64,000 nt of DNA from Pestalotiopsis fici W106-1 (taxonomy: Eukaryota; Ascomycota; Sordariomycetes; Amphisphaeriales; Sporocadaceae): assembly GCF_000516985.1 (NCBI RefSeq), contig NW_006917094.1, forward strand, positions 2,542,001 through 2,606,000. The letters run 5' to 3'. Under the pieces are notes generated by a model that was given only the letters and a program-made list of their open reading frames with translations, was not told the DNA's origin and searched no databases. Positions 35,263-46,975 of the stretch are shown piece by piece. Position 1 is the stretch's first letter, and each line of letters opens with the position of its first letter. A program made the translations under genes and the position numbers.

Positions 35263-35299
<37 letters not shown>

Positions 35300-38200
35300 A
35301 ATGATGTACGAAGAGAAGGAATCAGGGTGAACAATAGGGAATGCGTAGGAATCCGACTTGTAACAATCGAGTGAAACTGGCAAACAACAATGCGTGGATT
35401 GTTCCCTACCACAGTTTCTCCTATGCAATTTATAAACACCACTGAGAGGCCAAGAATCGAAGAGAAAGCAACGAAACAGAGAAAAAGAATTTCCTGTTAC
35501 TAAGGGACGAAAAGACGAAGAACTGACGAACGAAAAAAAGATTGAAGAAGCCCCTGCATTGGGGCGACCTGCCGGCCTCTTTTAAGGAAACCACCCATAT
35601 CCCATCTCGACAATGGATGCGCACACAAGAGGACGAGATATTGCTTGGTTAGGAAAACAGGGGGGGCCAACGTCGGCACCAAACCGGTGCATGGCCAGGG
35701 TACCTGCATAGCGGCTCGCGGGCGGGCCTTTAGACTGCGACTTTGCGGCCGTTCCACTGGCTGAAGTGCACCGATTGAGCGTTACGGAGCGTTGAGAGAG
35801 GGTCCCTTTAGGTCCCTCAGGTCCCCTCCCTACAGGCCTCTACAGGCACTGGGTTCCCTGGCCGCTGGCTGGCCGTCGTAACCGCCAAGCGCTAACCACG
35901 CAAGCCCCTGCCGCCAAGTCAAACCAACAGCGCCGCCGTGATCCACCAATGCGTGCCTGTTTTGTGAGGTACAAGCAGTCTAATTCTGACAGAGCCTGTG
36001 TGACTGGCTCATGTGAGAGCCTGCATGGGGAAGGGCAATTTGGATAATGCTATGCGAGCGGTAGCGGCAGTCTGTCGCTGGGTAAATCAGAAGCGAATAG
36101 CCACGCCGCAATGGCTGAGATGAGGTAGCAGGGTCAAGGTCCGAAGAAATTACCTGCTGAATATAGTAGGCAATATATCATGGCCCGCCTATGGGACCAT
36201 CTAGAAGGGACGCCTCGGAGGCGAAGTCAAGATCAGATGGGTAATCGATCTCATCACAAGACGTAATATTTTACGGATTTCGAAAAGAGTTCTTGGTGAC
36301 ATGCTGCTCTCTGGAGTGACTCCGGGAGACCTCAGCATCAGTGCCGGATCAACTCCTACCTGTATACTCTGTACCTACCAACTGACTTACTCCTTGGGCA
36401 TTAACCCCCAGGCAACGCCTTGTCGTGACTACAACTACCTTACTGTAATACTACCAAGACGGGCCCAGATTGCTTCGTCAGATGACAAACATATCGCCAA
36501 TAGAGAGATCTCGCGGCAGTTTATTACCTCCTGGTTTGCTTCAGATCCTCGCGTTGACGCGGCCCAGTCCGGAGTGTGCTATTTTGGCCCATAAACAGAC
36601 GTCGCTCGTCATGGGGGCACGAGTGCTTACACACCTGTTGCACCAGAACTTCGGAACAAGCATCAACGTCTGGCTGACTGCAGCCACAAGTAGATCGCAC
36701 TGATCACCTCTGGGGGGAAACGGTAAGGAGCTTGGCAAAGTAAGAAGTAGGTAAGCCTGCGCATACAAAGACAGCCCCCAAGGGCTGGCACCCTTCCATA
36801 CTCGAGTACGCGTGGTTGTCGACCATGAGGAAACACAACGACAGGGCGTGGGTCAGCCATTGAGTGTTACAGCTGAGTGCCAGACTGGGACGCTCGAGAA
36901 CGCGAAATCAACGAAAGCGCAGGCCAATGGCATCATGGTCGGAGGGTTATGATCGTCTGGAAAGTCTTGGCTGGAACGTTTGTGCAGAAGCAGGCAGGCA
37001 GGCAGGCAGGCAAGGCAAGGCAGGATCACAGGATCTCAAGTGCCTCGACCTGATCTATGTACGGTAAATGCGCTAGAAAGAAGAAGAGGAGGAGGAGGAG
37101 GAGGCTCAACCGATCTGCGCATATGCCAGCATGTGCCGGTGCATTGCGGCGAGCGTGCCGAGAATGAGGGTGCGGACTGAGAGACGGCGGCGGGGACTAC
37201 GTACCAAGCACACTCTCTACTACGCAGACTGTAATTCTTACTCCATGTGCTATATAACACACACTAGGATCCATGGGACGAAGTTGAGAGGATGAAGTCG
37301 TACGGGTAACGGAGATGCTAGCTATTATGGTATGTACATGATAGTATTCTGGGTCCGGCGATCCACAAAACAGAAACACGCCTCCTTTGGCCTCCCGCAA
37401 ATAGCAAGGACTTGTTTCAAACTTTTGATGAGCTTTGATTGGTGCAACCCCTAATTGGGCAAGATGCTGAAACTCAAAGCAGCCGAGCACAGAATGCTAG
37501 GACGCAAAGGATAGGCAAGTCATTGCGGAAGTAGATCCCTCATGGGTATCTGCAGGTTCTCGTCTGCAAATGAGACGAACGAAAAAGTATCAAGAGCATG
37601 TTTTTCTGCATTGATCAAATGGTCTGGGGAAGGGCGTTGAATGACAGCTGCCAGCCGGAATATGAACGCATAAGCTGTGTTTGGCATGTCGACCTTTTTT
37701 TTTTTTTTTTTTTCACTTTGTACTTGATACATCATTTCCATGGGTAATAATAAACATGCCATGAAAGCATCCAATAACTTCAGATTTGTGGCCTTGTACT
37801 ATTATTCAGCGCGCTAGTTTAGCTTTGGTGTGACATTTCAATTTTTCTTATTTTCATAAGTATTGTCAAATTGTGATTCTTGTCCAAATTTGATCCATGT
37901 GCTTATTTGCCCATACGTACCGAGGCGATGTGATGGTATGCAGTTTTTGCAGATACGGACGCGCTTGGCAAATGTCCGCCATTTTGATCTACCATTTGTG
38001 CGACCAACATTACCTCTTTTTCGATCCAGAAAGAAATAATCGGCTGAAAAAGTACTATTTTTGCCTGTCTGGTTCTACAATATGGCATCGTTGTGTTATT
38101 ACATAACCACGTGCTTTTGCACCAAGACGGGAGCTCGCTTGTACAATGGCTTGGCTGGTCATCATCTCCACACCGGAAGCCAAAGCATCCAAAGTGCCCA

Positions 38201-41200
38201 GAGCCTCATGTGGAGGAGCCGCAATATATCCCATACTCACAAAAGCTTGCCCATGTCTAAATCCGGACGCTACTTTTATGACTACGGAATGGGTCGCAAA
38301 CGTGAATTGTTGATATCTATTCGAAGCCGGGCCGATGGCTCTTTGAACATGCCTTCCATCTTTGGAATTGATGACTAGGAGTGCGTCCAGTATGAACTTG
38401 ATACCATCTCAAAGAGCGAAGCATGCATGCACTTGGAGCCATGATGACAACATTAGGGTGTAAATGATGGGATGGTCACGCATAGCATATGAATTACAGA
38501 ACGTCTCCCGCCGCAAGGTCACGTCGTTTGCAAAGCGTGACTTTGTGTGGACGACACCAGACAAGATGATAAGCAGGTATGCAACCTTTTGTGGTTCAAT
38601 TTCTTCTTGCGACAGCACTTGCTCTGTCGCTGGCTTTCTTTCTGCGCTGGCGTTGCCCCATCGCCATTATGGTTGCGATAATCCTTCAGGTGACATCCGA
38701 CAGAGATACAATGTCTCAGCCCCAAATTGCAGAAGAGCCACAGTACTAGAGGCCGGATTTATCTCAACTGATTCTTGAGTCGATTGACTTCTCAATCTCA
38801 TCTTCAAAAAGTTTACAAAGCCAAGCCTCATAATGCATAACTACCGACATAACCAACATCGACAATAGACAACTGCGCGAATGCCAGACGATGTCCAATC
38901 TCTAGCGGAAATCATCCCGTCTTTTTCGCCTCCGAAACGGGTTGCGGAACTGCATAAGAATTGGATACCACTGAGTTTTGCTTTCCGGATTGGGCACGCA
39001 GGCACGCAGAATTGCTGTGTAGGTAGGTAAAGGTATAAACAATTGGGTGGCGACGGCCGCAAACCCGCAGTAGTCGATGGGTTCTGCTACACAGCTATGG
39101 GATCTCGCGACTAATGCGCTGGTCATGAGGCGTTGGCAAGACTTTTGATAAAGCTGGATCTGGGCCTTAGCTGGTGCCAGCAAAGACGTTTGGCCCCATT
39201 TCTCAAATGCAAGTGGTGCCGAGGCGCTGCCTCCACCCTTTCATGACAGTTCAGTTGGTTGTCCAATTTGGGCTCAAGTCAAGTTGAAAGAAGGCTTCTA
39301 GCAAAACCCAAAATCTCGGAGAGAGAAGCAGGATGAAGGGTTGACTCTGTAGGTACGTATGTTTGTGAAGAAGTAAGCATATTTTGAAGTTCTGTCTTCC
39401 GAGCATGTGCGCATTGCATTGGGGGCCGGTAGGAATAACATGGCAATTTGCCAATCTGCCTTGCCAAAACCAAATGGCATTTCTTTGGCTGCAATGCAGA
39501 GAGAGAGAGAACCCTGGGCACATCCAACGAACTAACTAACCTAGGTGATGTGAGTGAGAGCAAGAGCGGGAACGTGTGCGTGCGTACAGAGGCAAAGGCA
39601 AAGAACCCTCACCCTGCAGCATACATTATGTACGCCAGGCGGCTATGCCGGTGTCACAAATCTAAAGAGAAATTCAGCGTAATGGTTGTTTGGACTTTTG
39701 CATTAATTAGGTGACGTTTGAGTAAGTCGACCATGTTACCAGCGCGTTCTGACTCGCCCATCGATTCGATCGAGACCCTCAGATAGTTGGGAGGGGGGAG
39801 GCTTGCCCTTTGGAGCCTGAGCACACACCAAGGACAGTCCAGTCGTCACTCCACCCCGTCGCAGCCAGGGTCGGTCGGTGTGTTTCTCTGTCTCTTTTGC
39901 CTGGACCCGAGAGTTTTTGGCTCTGGTAGCTCCAAAGTACCTGTACTCCATCATGATAACAATGCCGCAGGGAAAATACCCAGGGATCTGATAGTGCACG
40001 ACTTGTTACATCTGCCTTGTCAGCACGATCATATGAGCGTGCAGAATTGTAAGTTAAATCACATCCACTGTGGCTCCATACCTGTGACCCGGCGCTTTGG
40101 TCTTCGTTACCATTCAATGCCACCGCCATGCATCCATCAAAAGCCGACCGCCGACTGCGTGGTAATAATCATGGGCATTTCCTGGGCTGCATGAGGGAAG
40201 AGAGCCTTCGTTGGCAGCCAGCCAACCAGCCAGCGAGATGGATGGATTGGGACGGATGGGTGGACAGACAGCCCTGGTTTCCCTGCGCTCTGGTTTGTTT
40301 CCAGCAGCGGACAAGAAGGAAGGAAAGAAAGATTACAAGCCAGAAAATATGAAGCCTCGTCAAGTGCCTAATAATGTAATCAAGGACCCCTCCCCTTCCC
40401 AATCTAAAGCAAGAATGAATTTCTGCCGCTGAACTGTGTATTCCAACCCACCCACCCCCCCAAATCCCAAATTCCATCCCATCTCATCTACCCATCGATC
40501 CAAGGCTTGGCCAGCCCAAACCTAGACGAGTTCGTTCGTGTGCTTGCTGAATCAACACCGTCTTTCCCTCCCGCTCCTCGGCTCTCGTACTGCTGGGAAC
40601 AATCCAACAATCGAACAATCGGGTCGTCCAGGCGACATTTTATTTTTTTTCTCTCTCTCTTTCTTCAGTGAGGCAAGAACTGGGATCTCGCAACCTACGA
40701 AATTACCACTCGCTTTTTCTCTCACGCCCTCTCATTCATTCACTTTGTGACCAAGTGCTGCTGCGACTACGACTACTTTGACTTTCTGGTACACGCATTG
40801 ATCTCCTACCAAACCCAGCATTTTTCTCGATACCCAAAAATCCCGACAGCGCCTTTTTTTTTGCCCATCTTGAGAAAAGACATTTGAACTGAAGCTCTCA
40901 ACAATATCCATTTTCATTCCATCTGTCCCTTCAAACCACCGGATCTTTGTCTCTCACCGCATCCGCCCACCGACGCAACAACTGCTTGTGACATTCCCTA
41001 GGTAGATTGGATTACACGCGACCAATCTAATCATCGTCTCACCGGCAACCCGACGGCGATCGACAAACGGCGACCCATCCGACACTGACAGCCACTGCAA
41101 GGCGCATACGTTGACGAGAAAAAACAGCGATTAGGATCAGCATATACGCCATCGAAGTCATTTGCCTAGAAGAAGAAGAAAAAAGTCTCGCAGTCATCTT

Positions 41201-41290
41201 CGCGTGCCCCACCTGCCTGTCCCGATCGCCGTTCTGCCCTGTCATGCGAAGCGAGCCATCAACTCTGGAGGCACATAACTGAAGCAGCCG
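34969..41290. other. 6.3-kb gene-free stretch with simple repeats
   Basis: This is the largest gap in the window, between the divergent subtilase and F-box genes. It carries a (GTA)n tract at 35263-35299, a CAGG/GGCA tetranucleotide run at 36991-37012, a GAG/GGA-rich tract near 37082-37105 and a 19-base T-run at 37695-37713. None of the frames (maximum ~130 codons) has a recognisable domain or plausible codon bias. From about 40,500 to 41,290 the sequence is CT-rich and probably forms a long 5' leader of the F-box gene. Long non-coding transcripts cannot be excluded. Confidence 0.5.
35263..35299. repeat. Trinucleotide microsatellite (GTA)n / (TAC)n
   Basis: About 12 consecutive GTA units, perfect by eye, lie roughly 295 bp upstream of the subtilase start codon on the non-template side. 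A tract of this purity is likely to vary in length between isolates. Confidence 0.9.
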
Positions 41291-43210
41291 ATGGCGACGG
41301 TTATCATGGGCAAGCGGAGTTCCGACATCTTCGAAGCTGATGACGACCATGAAGGGATCTTCTCTGGCGCCGCAGAGGCGCACTCGCATAGCCTTCACAT
41401 GCCGCGGACCAATGCTTATCTGCAGAGAGACCTCTCGGTAGACGGCGACGATGAGGACGAGGACCACGAGGGCTCCGCGACTACAGAATTGGCTGCTATA
41501 ATGACAACGACGTCAACTCCAGTTACACCAGGTCCTACCAGTCCACCGCTGGAGCAGGCGAAGCCGCAGGACTTTGTGCCACCGACTAGGCCGAGCAGTA
41601 CACCATTTCCCAATGCGCAGCAGGGACAGACCGATATTCGATGCCTGCATTGCCAGCCCGACTGCCAGGATTGCCACGACGATTCCATGGTCATGAGCCC
41701 GTTCCCGAACTCGGCCGCGGATGATCAACAACCACTTCAGACGCTAAACGCACTGCCTGCCGAGATCCACGAATGCATTCTTGATCACCTCTTTGGCTAC
41801 CGAGTATCAACAACATCGCCCAGCTCACTAAGCATTCCTAGTGTAAATGCAAGAAGTTGGAGTACGGCTCTGCGGCATTCGAGAAGAAAGGAGCTGTCAA
41901 ACTTGGCGCTGGTTACGCCACTTTGGAGAGATCTAGTTCAGGCCCGGCTCTTTCGTCACATCAAGGTGAAGGCCACCATCAATGGCTTTAATGAAGTTGC
42001 AGAGTTCTTCACCTTGAACACCCATCTGAGAGAGTTGGTCAAGCACATCGAGATTTGGTTCCCGGTTTTTCAGCCAAAATTCAACACCAGCTTTCCAACG
42101 AACTCATCGCTGGCTTTGCCAACCGTCTCTCCCGAGGGCATTTCTAGTGCTCAGTATGGACTGCCCACAGATAACGCTAGTCTTGAGGAGGTATTCTTTA
42201 CCGTGGGCAACACGTTTCCTGCCGTGCAGGTCATGACCCTTGAAGGAGGTGAGCGCAAGAAGGCGCCAAAGGTCAAATTCACGTTACCATGCCCCCAGTG
42301 GAAACCTCGAGAGCTACCAAAGATCAGCACGATACGAACCCTGATCATCAAGAGCCAGTGGAACATTATCCGCCAGCCAAAGGACTGGGAGCAGATTTCA
42401 AAGGCACTCCCGAATCTTGAGGAATGGCACGGCACCTATGCCAAGCCCAAGTCAAAGAGCTATCTCAGCATGGCTGGCACTCTGGACATGCTGGAGTCCA
42501 AAATTACCAAGCTGAACCTGAGCCTTGAAACGGATTACCGTCGCGAGATGACGTGCCCTGCCTACTATCTCAAAGTTTGCGAACAGCTGCACTGGTGTGA
42601 AAAGCTGGCCAAGGCAGCAAGTTCCTTGGAGCACCTGTCGTATACGGGTCGGGTATGCCACACATTTTTCGATATGCTGGCAAAGTACTCCAACCCCCGC
42701 ACAACTCGACTGAAGACGATTGATATCACGGTCAAGAATTGCTGTCGCCAGAATGCGCAGTGGAATGAGTCTGGTTCCGGCATCACGGACATGCACTTTA
42801 TCAATGCCTTTGAGCAGCTCGTACTTGGGGGAATTCGCTGCTTGCAACGCCTGAAGCAGGTGAATCTTCTGCGGATCCGATACGTGGATCTAGGTATGTC
42901 AAGCACGCTCTGCTTTAATCCTAATATGTATATATTAACATATTTACCAGATTCACCCGTGCCCCCCTTGAACCCCTACTTTGTCATCAAGGATGGCTGG
43001 TGCTCAGGTGTTTGGAGCGACCAGATTATAGCAGAGCTCAACCGCGTCAGACCAGATGCACGTTTCGAGGCAATGGCCGAAAGTTTTGGCGAGGTCGGCT
43101 ACAACAAGGAGAACCGTCTTGTTATCAGTCCCGACTTCCCCAAGTCGAGAGTTCTTTCTCTTAAGCTGGCAAACTACGCCCTACTGACAGGGGGTATCAC
43201 TATAGTATAG
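41291..43210 (+). CDS. F-box-like protein
   Basis: Two exons (41291-42893, 42951-43210) encode 620 residues; the intervening 57 bp have a GTATGT donor, TTAAC-like branch and CCAG acceptor. The N-terminal ~150 residues are disordered, with acidic (DGDDEDEDHE) and Pro/Thr-rich parts and a small Cys cluster CLHCQPDCQDC (Cys118-128). An F-box-like segment NALPAEIHECILDHLFGY (153-170) is interrupted by a Ser-rich loop and resumes at LVTPLWRDLVQARLFRHIKV. The long C-terminal region has no obvious LRR or WD motif but contains regular hydrophobic/charged segments typical of fungal F-box proteins. F-box proteins recruit substrates to SCF ubiquitin ligases through Skp1; the substrate is unknown. The intron is a multiple of three and free of stops, so an unspliced transcript would encode 639 residues. 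Confidence 0.8.
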   Translation: MATVIMGKRSSDIFEADDDHEGIFSGAAEAHSHSLHMPRTNAYLQRDLSVDGDDEDEDHEGSATTELAAIMTTTSTPVTPGPTSPPLEQAKPQDFVPPTRPSSTPFPNAQQGQTDIRCLHCQPDCQDCHDDSMVMSPFPNSAADDQQPLQTLNALPAEIHECILDHLFGYRVSTTSPSSLSIPSVNARSWSTALRHSRRKELSNLALVTPLWRDLVQARLFRHIKVKATINGFNEVAEFFTLNTHLRELVKHIEIWFPVFQPKFNTSFPTNSSLALPTVSPEGISSAQYGLPTDNASLEEVFFTVGNTFPAVQVMTLEGGERKKAPKVKFTLPCPQWKPRELPKISTIRTLIIKSQWNIIRQPKDWEQISKALPNLEEWHGTYAKPKSKSYLSMAGTLDMLESKITKLNLSLETDYRREMTCPAYYLKVCEQLHWCEKLAKAASSLEHLSYTGRVCHTFFDMLAKYSNPRTTRLKTIDITVKNCCRQNAQWNESGSGITDMHFINAFEQLVLGGIRCLQRLKQVNLLRIRYVDLGMSSTLCFNPNMYILTYLPDSPVPPLNPYFVIKDGWCSGVWSDQIIAELNRVRPDARFEAMAESFGEVGYNKENRLVISPDFPKSRVLSLKLANYALLTGGITIV

Positions 43211-43891
43211 GGACCTCCTAGATTACCCCGTCGAGACTATACGACACACTTCCAGCTTGATCTTCACCAGCTGGGCAAAAGCTTCGTAGAAGCCACTATA
43301 CCGATCACATTGGCTGCTCTAAAGCTCGCAGCAGATCACGAATTTCTTTTGTTTGGAACCACATACACTACGGCATGGCGTTCATGGTATTTTTGATTGC
43401 AAAATTTGAGGCGTTTAGAGGATGGCACGCACTCGCGAATACCCTCTGAAGAGGGCACCCACCTAATTCACATGGAAGGAGTTTTTGACGACCGAAGTTT
43501 TTGTAGTTGATCTTGCATGGGAAAGCATAATCGCGTCAGGTGTTCATGGAGGGACACGGTTGAAGTCAGGAAGGAGTCATCATTCGTCATGGAACATCTA
43601 CTGTGACACCGCAGTGCCTGCGCCTTGTCGGTAGATTTTGTGTAAATTGCCAAGTTCCGTCGCATGTCTCTGCGAGTTAGTATCATCGCGGAAGAAGCAG
43701 ACGAAACAAGAAGACACTGCGACCAAAATAAGGGTGGACTGTCGTATCAAATCTCAACTTTGGTAGACAAATCGATCAGATTTCATATGAGTTTTATATT
43801 ACTCGACATGTTTCCTAACCGCGTTACTGAGACTTGGAATGATAGAACCTGTCTCCACCAAGTCTTGGCCAGAGCACAGTCCAGAATATCT
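43211..43891. other. Intergenic region between convergent genes
   Basis: A 681-bp gap between the 3' ends of the F-box and PIG-M genes; nothing beyond expected 3' UTR sequence was seen. Confidence 0.5.
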
Positions 43892-45305
43892 CTATTTGGA
43901 GCCATCTGTGCTACTTGATTCTGCAACCGGCCTCGGTCGATCCAGATCTCCAATAATGATACCTAATATCCAACAGTTGACCAAAAAGAAGCCCAGAGAT
44001 GCATTGAAAAGACCAGGAACAAATGTGGACTGACCAAGAAACTCTAAATTGTAGCCCTGCTGTAACCAGAGTCCCTGTGTCACGATCCATAGCGCAAGAG
44101 CCGTGATACCGAAGGCGGGTCGTTGGATGAGTGAGGAGTTGGGCAGGTAAAGCGGTAGAAAAATCATGTACCAGAGAAAATACTAAGGCAAAAGATATAG
44201 TAATTAGCAAAAGATAGAGGATGCGGGGATTGGGGTTCGGGATTACATATCATACCTGACTTGTGCACACCTTGTTGAAAGTCACAAAGGCAAATGTCTG
44301 CGCCAGCATCGTGGTCGGCAGGTCTTTCTTGGCACCAACGAGGGGGATGAGCACACAGCTGAGCAGGAGCTGAGGCAGAAAGGCCACACTCTCAATCTTG
44401 AGCCCAAGGAAATCCACCGAGGTCGTCGTCGCGGCACTCGGCCCGCCCACCAAGTGCGGCTGCGCTGATGCGAGGTAGAGCAAGATGTTATACGGACTAA
44501 AGTTGTGTCGATGGTCGATACGTGTCACGTGGTGTAGGAATGTGTGCTGGAGAAAGTCTTGCCCGTAGAGGGCGTACATCCAGAGGTTCAGAGCAGCAAA
44601 CGTGGCCAAGCTGATGAGGGCGAGGCGGAGACGGGCGGGCGTGATGAAACGGCTGATGAATGACGCCGCCGAAGAAGGAGCACTCGACGACGGCACCCGT
44701 TCGGCGTCCATCCACCACACGATAGCCGGCGCGTATATGAAGGGGTAAATCTTGAAGTGCACGCCGAGACCGAGCAGCAGCGCGGCCAAGGTGACACGGC
44801 GTTCGAGCACGGCACACAGCAGGGCGGCGACCAGCACGCCCAGCAGACCCTCGGAACTTCCGCGCGTCGAAATGGTCGCCACCATGGGGTTGAGCAGCCA
44901 GATGGAGGCGTAGCGCAGGGCGGCTCCCGTTGCCAGGCCGGCGTGCCGCCGCAGCACCCGCACCAGCAGCCAGCCCGCCGCCAGATCCGCCGCGGCGAAC
45001 AGGATCTTGCCCGACGAGAAGAACAAGGCGCCCGGGAGCGTCGTCGGGTACAGTAGCCAGGCCAGCACGGGCGTGTACCGGTACGTCTCCCGGGCGTAGG
45101 GCGACGAGGCCGAAGAGGACAGGGACGGCGGCGCAAAGGTCAGCCGCGCCGCGTCCGTAAAGACCAGATAGTCAATATCAGTGTACTTCAAGGGCGAATT
45201 GGCGTCCTGCCACAGCCCGTAGACGAGTAGTACGGCCCGCAAGAGGAATGCCGCCGTAAAGACGAGCACCGGCGAGGAAAAGAAAGCCGATATAAGATTC
45301 GTCAT
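43892..45305 (-). CDS. GPI14: GPI mannosyltransferase I catalytic subunit (PIG-M/Gpi14)
   Basis: Two exons (45305-44256 and 44182-43892) encode 446 residues with about ten hydrophobic segments. The first lumenal loop carries the DxD motif in KYTDIDYLVFTDAA, the hallmark of PIG-M, which adds the first alpha-1,4 mannose from dolichol-phosphate-mannose to the GPI core in the ER. Other family elements are YRYTPVLAWLLYP, RYASIWLLNPMVATISTRGSSEG, GLGVHFKIYPFIYAPAI and NFSPYNILLYL. The frame extends 26 codons upstream, but MTNLISAFF (ATG 45305) begins the first membrane segment and is the likely start. The N-terminal 1.05-kb exon is unusually GC-rich. The intron (73 bp) ends in CTTAG and restores CTSQYFLWYMIFLPLY across the junction. 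Confidence 0.95.
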
Positions 45306-45765
45306 GATTCCTGGAGCTACCAGAGCTGTATAGCCTCGTTTTCCCTGGTCTGTGTATTTGGCAGTATCACGTCCTCCTCTCACTGTTATAGGAGGGGTTG
45401 TTCAAGCTGCTGCCATGCAGTATCAGTCTCTGGAGGCCCAACCTTCTTGCAAGACAGATGATGGTCAATTGAACAGTAGATTTGAAGACAACAAGAAACA
45501 ATTGGCTTTAGATGAAGTATGATTGTGCTGCCGCCACAAGCAAAAACATTGAAATCGTGGCTACAATTCATCCAATTCATCATCCCCTGTTGGCCCCTGT
45601 AGCTTTAGGCCTGGCCAAAGTTTTAGTGGCGCCGTCTCATGGCGTGGTGCAAAACCCCAGAAAAAACCGCTACAAACACGCCCGGGTAGATGCACCACTG
45701 GTACCCACGTTTGTCTCCATACCTCAAGAATCGTCGTTTTGCTGGGCCAAGACAATGAAGTGATC
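45306..45765. promoter_or_regulatory. Shared divergent promoter of PIG-M and TRAX genes
   Basis: The start codons of the two divergent genes are 460 bp apart, so both promoters and leaders must lie here. No clear TATA element was identified. Shared regulation is possible but not shown. Confidence 0.5.
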
Positions 45766-46770
45766 ATGTCTGAATCCAGTGACAAAAAGTCGAGCGCAGC
45801 GGGACAACAGGGAAACAGAATGCCGGGAGTCAAGAGAGATTACAAGGGCAACAAAAAGGACCTCCCTGTCCGTGATGCACCCCGCAACGAGTACACGTCC
45901 ATGTTTGAGGGCTTCCGCAATGAGCTCGACAAGCACCATGACCGCCGTGAGAAGATTGTCAAGGTCTCACGGGATGTCACCGCCCTAAGCAAGAAGATGT
46001 AAGAATCTGCATTCAAGAGTTGATGTACAATCTTGCTGACGTGCGCGTTTCAGCATATTTTCCCTACAGAGGTAAACAAGAAGAAATTTACAATATTTTA
46101 ATGACTTCATAATAATTGATTTCCCTCCAGAGTCCGCAAGCTTGGCCAACCCATTCCTCCCAACATCACCAAGGAAAACGAGGAACGTTTGGCAGAGATC
46201 AAGTCGATGCTGTCGACCATTGTAGACGATGTGTCTGGCATCCGGCGGTACCGCTACAATCTCATCTGCCTAGAGGAGTTTGTCGAGGCCATCTCCTTTG
46301 CCTACTACCTTGAGCACCAGAGTCTCATTTCCCCAAAGACCACCCAGGAGGCGCTGGGCGATGTCAACATTCCCTTTACAGCCGCCGACTACATTTACGG
46401 AATCTTTGACCTTACGGGAGAGATGATGCGCTTCGCCACTACTGTCACGGCTCTTACCGGCGCCATCCCCACCGGACCTGTGGCCGAAAAGTCGAGCACT
46501 GATGAGGATTCGGCCATGACGGATGGCGACGAGGCCTCTGCACCCAGAAACATTCTCGGCGATCTTCAGGATGTCTCTAGTATGCTGCAGCTCGTGCAGC
46601 TAAACGATCGCAACTATCGCAAGAAGAAGGATGTCATGATTGAGCAGGTGCGCAAGGTGGAGCGTGTTGGCTATGGTGTCACCGTCCGTGGCAACGAGCG
46701 TCCAAAGGGCTGGATGCCGGATATGAATGAAGACTATGGCGGCGGAAATGATGATGATGGACAAGATTGA
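45766..46770 (+). CDS. TRAX: Translin-associated factor X (TRAX), C3PO nuclease subunit
   Basis: Three exons (45766-45998, 46054-46071, 46131-46770) encode 296 residues; the middle exon is only 18 nt and supplies most of IIFSLQR. The translin fold is recognisable from YTSMFEGFRNELDKHHDRREK through the end. The acidic catalytic residues known in human TRAX are retained: Glu133 and Glu136 in LEEFVEAISF, Asp177 and Glu181 in FDLTGEMMR. TRAX with translin forms the C3PO endoribonuclease; in Neurospora the complex acts in pre-tRNA 5' fragment processing, in animals it removes RISC passenger strands. The fungal insertion between the helices (GAIPTGPVAEK to RNILGD) is acidic and disordered. The C terminus ends in Gly/Asp repeats. 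The translin partner is not in this window. Confidence 0.95.
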
Positions 46771-46975
46771 AACAATGTCAGATAAATATCCGAATTGTCG
46801 CATGCAAGTAATTGTAGTATTACTAGATTTAGTCATGATAACACCGCATGGCTGTAGGAATTAATACCAAAATTTACAAATATTCTGGCGGTGCCCAATT
46901 CTATCTATAAATCTCGACATCCAATATGCGCATGGCAAACTTGGCTCAGTAAAACATATATCTGGCCATTTCTTT

